From: a gamma proteobacterium endosymbiont of Lamellibrachia anaximandri
Lineage (GTDB): Bacteria > Pseudomonadota > Gammaproteobacteria > Chromatiales > Chromatiaceae
Length of the DNA: 64,000 bases
Direction: 5' to 3'
Assembly (NCBI GenBank): GCA_016756835.1
Contig: JAESPE010000005.1
Span: forward strand, 1 to 64,000
Shown here in pieces: positions 62,893-64,000 of this stretch; positions within the stretch are counted from its first letter, which is position 1, and the number at the start of each line of letters is the position of its first letter. The position numbers and the translations under genes were made by a program. Below the pieces are notes generated by a model that saw nothing but the letters and a program-made list of their open reading frames with translations, was not told the DNA's origin and made no database searches.

Positions 62893-62978
62893 GAACAACA
62901 GCCCAACGTACCACGCTGGCACCACCGACAAACAGTCGATATTATTAAGGGAACTCCAGCCACCAAATACAATCCATT

Positions 62979-64000
62979 ATGGGTATGGATAGACACAGCA
63001 GCACCCCGATTTTTCCGCTATTCGCCCTCCTCATCTCCCTCTGCATCGGCTCCACCGCTACTGCATTCGGTGCAGTGCCTGTCAATGGGACAAACGAAGA
63101 GAATATCCGCCTGCCGGAACTGGGATCACCATCAGATCAATATCTGACGCCGGCTGACGAGGCCCGTCTCGGACGCGCCTTCATGCAGAGCATCCTGGAA
63201 ACGCAGCCAGTCCTGGATGACCCGCTGATCACGGAATATATCCAGACGCTGGGCAACCGGCTGCTCAATAAAAGTGAAGCTGCAGGCCAGGAATACCGCT
63301 TTTTTGTCATCGAAGAACCGATGATCAATGCATTCGCCGGGCCAGGTGGCCATATCGGTATCTACACCGGCCTCATACTGGCCACCCAGAGTGAAAGTGA
63401 GCTGGCTTCTGTAATCGCCCACGAAATCGCCCATGTCACGCAGAAGCATCTACTGCGCGCCTTCGACGCCGCCAACCGTATGAGCGGCAAGACCGCTGTA
63501 CTCATGCTGGCGGCTATCCTGGTGGGCATCGCCGGTTCCACCGATGCCGGTATCGCCTTGGCCTCGGGCGTTCAGGCCGGAGCACTGCAGGAGCAGATCA
63601 ATTTCACCCGCAGCAACGAGCAGGAGGCTGATCACGTCGGTATCAAGATCCTGGCAGATGCCGAACTGGATCCCCGCTCCATGCCGGTCTTCTTCGAGCG
63701 CCTGACCCACGCCAACCGGCTCTTCGACAGCGGCATCCCGGAGATGCTGCGCACCCACCCGGTCACCACCAATCGCATTGCGGACGCCTTGGGACGCGCC
63801 GAGACCTATTCCTACAAGCAGTACAGCAGCGACCTGCGCTACTTTCTCACCCGTGAAACCCTGCGCATGCGGCAGTTCGAAAAGTCTGACGAGGCTGTGG
63901 AGCATTTCCGTAGTGGCCTCGAAGAGGGACGTTATCTGAACAAAGAAGCACACCAGTTTGGTTATGCCCTGGCACTCGCCAAGGATCGCAACTTCCCGGC
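62979..64000 (+). CDS. M48-family periplasmic metalloprotease, BepA-like, 3' end outside window
   Basis: This frame is missing from the track because it is open to the window end. It starts MGMDRHSSTPIFPLFALLIS with a signal peptide ending near ATAFGA. The zinc motif is in AVIAHEIAHVTQKH, and the downstream Glu segment EQEADHVGIKIL is visible. The partner architecture with C-terminal TPR repeats, typical of BepA, begins at the end (FEKSDEAVEHFRSGLEEG). BepA degrades stalled outer-membrane proteins. At least 340 codons are seen. Confidence 0.85.
   Translation, partial: MGMDRHSSTPIFPLFALLISLCIGSTATAFGAVPVNGTNEENIRLPELGSPSDQYLTPADEARLGRAFMQSILETQPVLDDPLITEYIQTLGNRLLNKSEAAGQEYRFFVIEEPMINAFAGPGGHIGIYTGLILATQSESELASVIAHEIAHVTQKHLLRAFDAANRMSGKTAVLMLAAILVGIAGSTDAGIALASGVQAGALQEQINFTRSNEQEADHVGIKILADAELDPRSMPVFFERLTHANRLFDSGIPEMLRTHPVTTNRIADALGRAETYSYKQYSSDLRYFLTRETLRMRQFEKSDEAVEHFRSGLEEGRYLNKEAHQFGYALALAKDRNFP

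Overview
The window reads as the chromosome of a Gram-negative, sulfur-oxidising gammaproteobacterium. It has a lipid A and outer-membrane assembly cluster (lpxD-fabZ-lpxA-lpxB, bamA, skp) and a complete oxidative-type dissimilatory sulfite reductase cluster in the order dsrABEFHCMKLJOPNRS, as in purple sulfur bacteria and related chemolithotrophic free-living or symbiotic sulfur oxidisers. A placement near Chromatiales or Sedimenticola/Endoriftia-like lineages is an inference, not something the sequence proves. No rRNA, tRNA, CRISPR array, intact IS transposase or prophage gene was seen.

Layout. 2-3735: a substrate-binding-protein-like gene open at the window edge, overlapping a BarA/GacS-type hybrid kinase. 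3732-5251: an isolated ketoacyl synthase plus acyl carrier protein pair. 5447-20116: a long minus-strand housekeeping block, in transcription order rpsB-tsf-pyrH-frr-uppS-cdsA-dxr-rseP-bamA-skp-lpxD-fabZ-lpxA-lpxB-rnhB. A small MITE-like element sits between frr and uppS. 20386-23813: map and glnD, divergent from rpsB. 23842-31205: ddl, a membrane-anchored MurF-like ligase, an alpha/beta hydrolase and a 1177-residue protein with PEP carboxykinase motifs, best explained as PPi-type PEPCK. 31377-39787: a small secreted protein, a truncated gene, an RND efflux pair flanked by related REP-like hairpins, a short CbiX-type chelatase and pepN. 40090-41223: grxC, hslR and a Cys-rich unknown.

41278-55235 is the dsr cluster on the minus strand. 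DsrAB is the siroheme sulfite reductase. DsrEFH and DsrC relay sulfur. DsrMKJOP is the membrane complex, DsrL the oxidoreductase partner of DsrAB, and DsrN a predicted siroheme amidase. DsrR and DsrS are accessory or regulatory. Strong hairpins lie between dsrA and dsrB and between dsrC and dsrM, and a textbook intrinsic terminator lies between dsrP and dsrN. Expression along the operon is therefore probably graded.

The most unusual part lies upstream of dsrA on the plus strand (55746-57758). It holds a 58-residue ORF missed by the ORF track, an unknown 236-residue protein, a stand-alone Cas6/Cmx6-like protein with the typical C-terminal glycine-rich motif but no CRISPR or other cas genes in view, and a DsrC paralogue lacking every cysteine (RspA-type). 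A family of 31-nt palindromic intergenic repeats occurs just downstream and at two other places in the window. An orphan Cas6-fold protein beside an operon with intergenic hairpins suggests a possible RNA-processing role in sulfur metabolism, which is a hypothesis only. The window ends with a receiver-like gene, several unknowns, a MoxR-ATPase/VWA-metalloprotein pair and a 3'-truncated BepA-like M48 protease.
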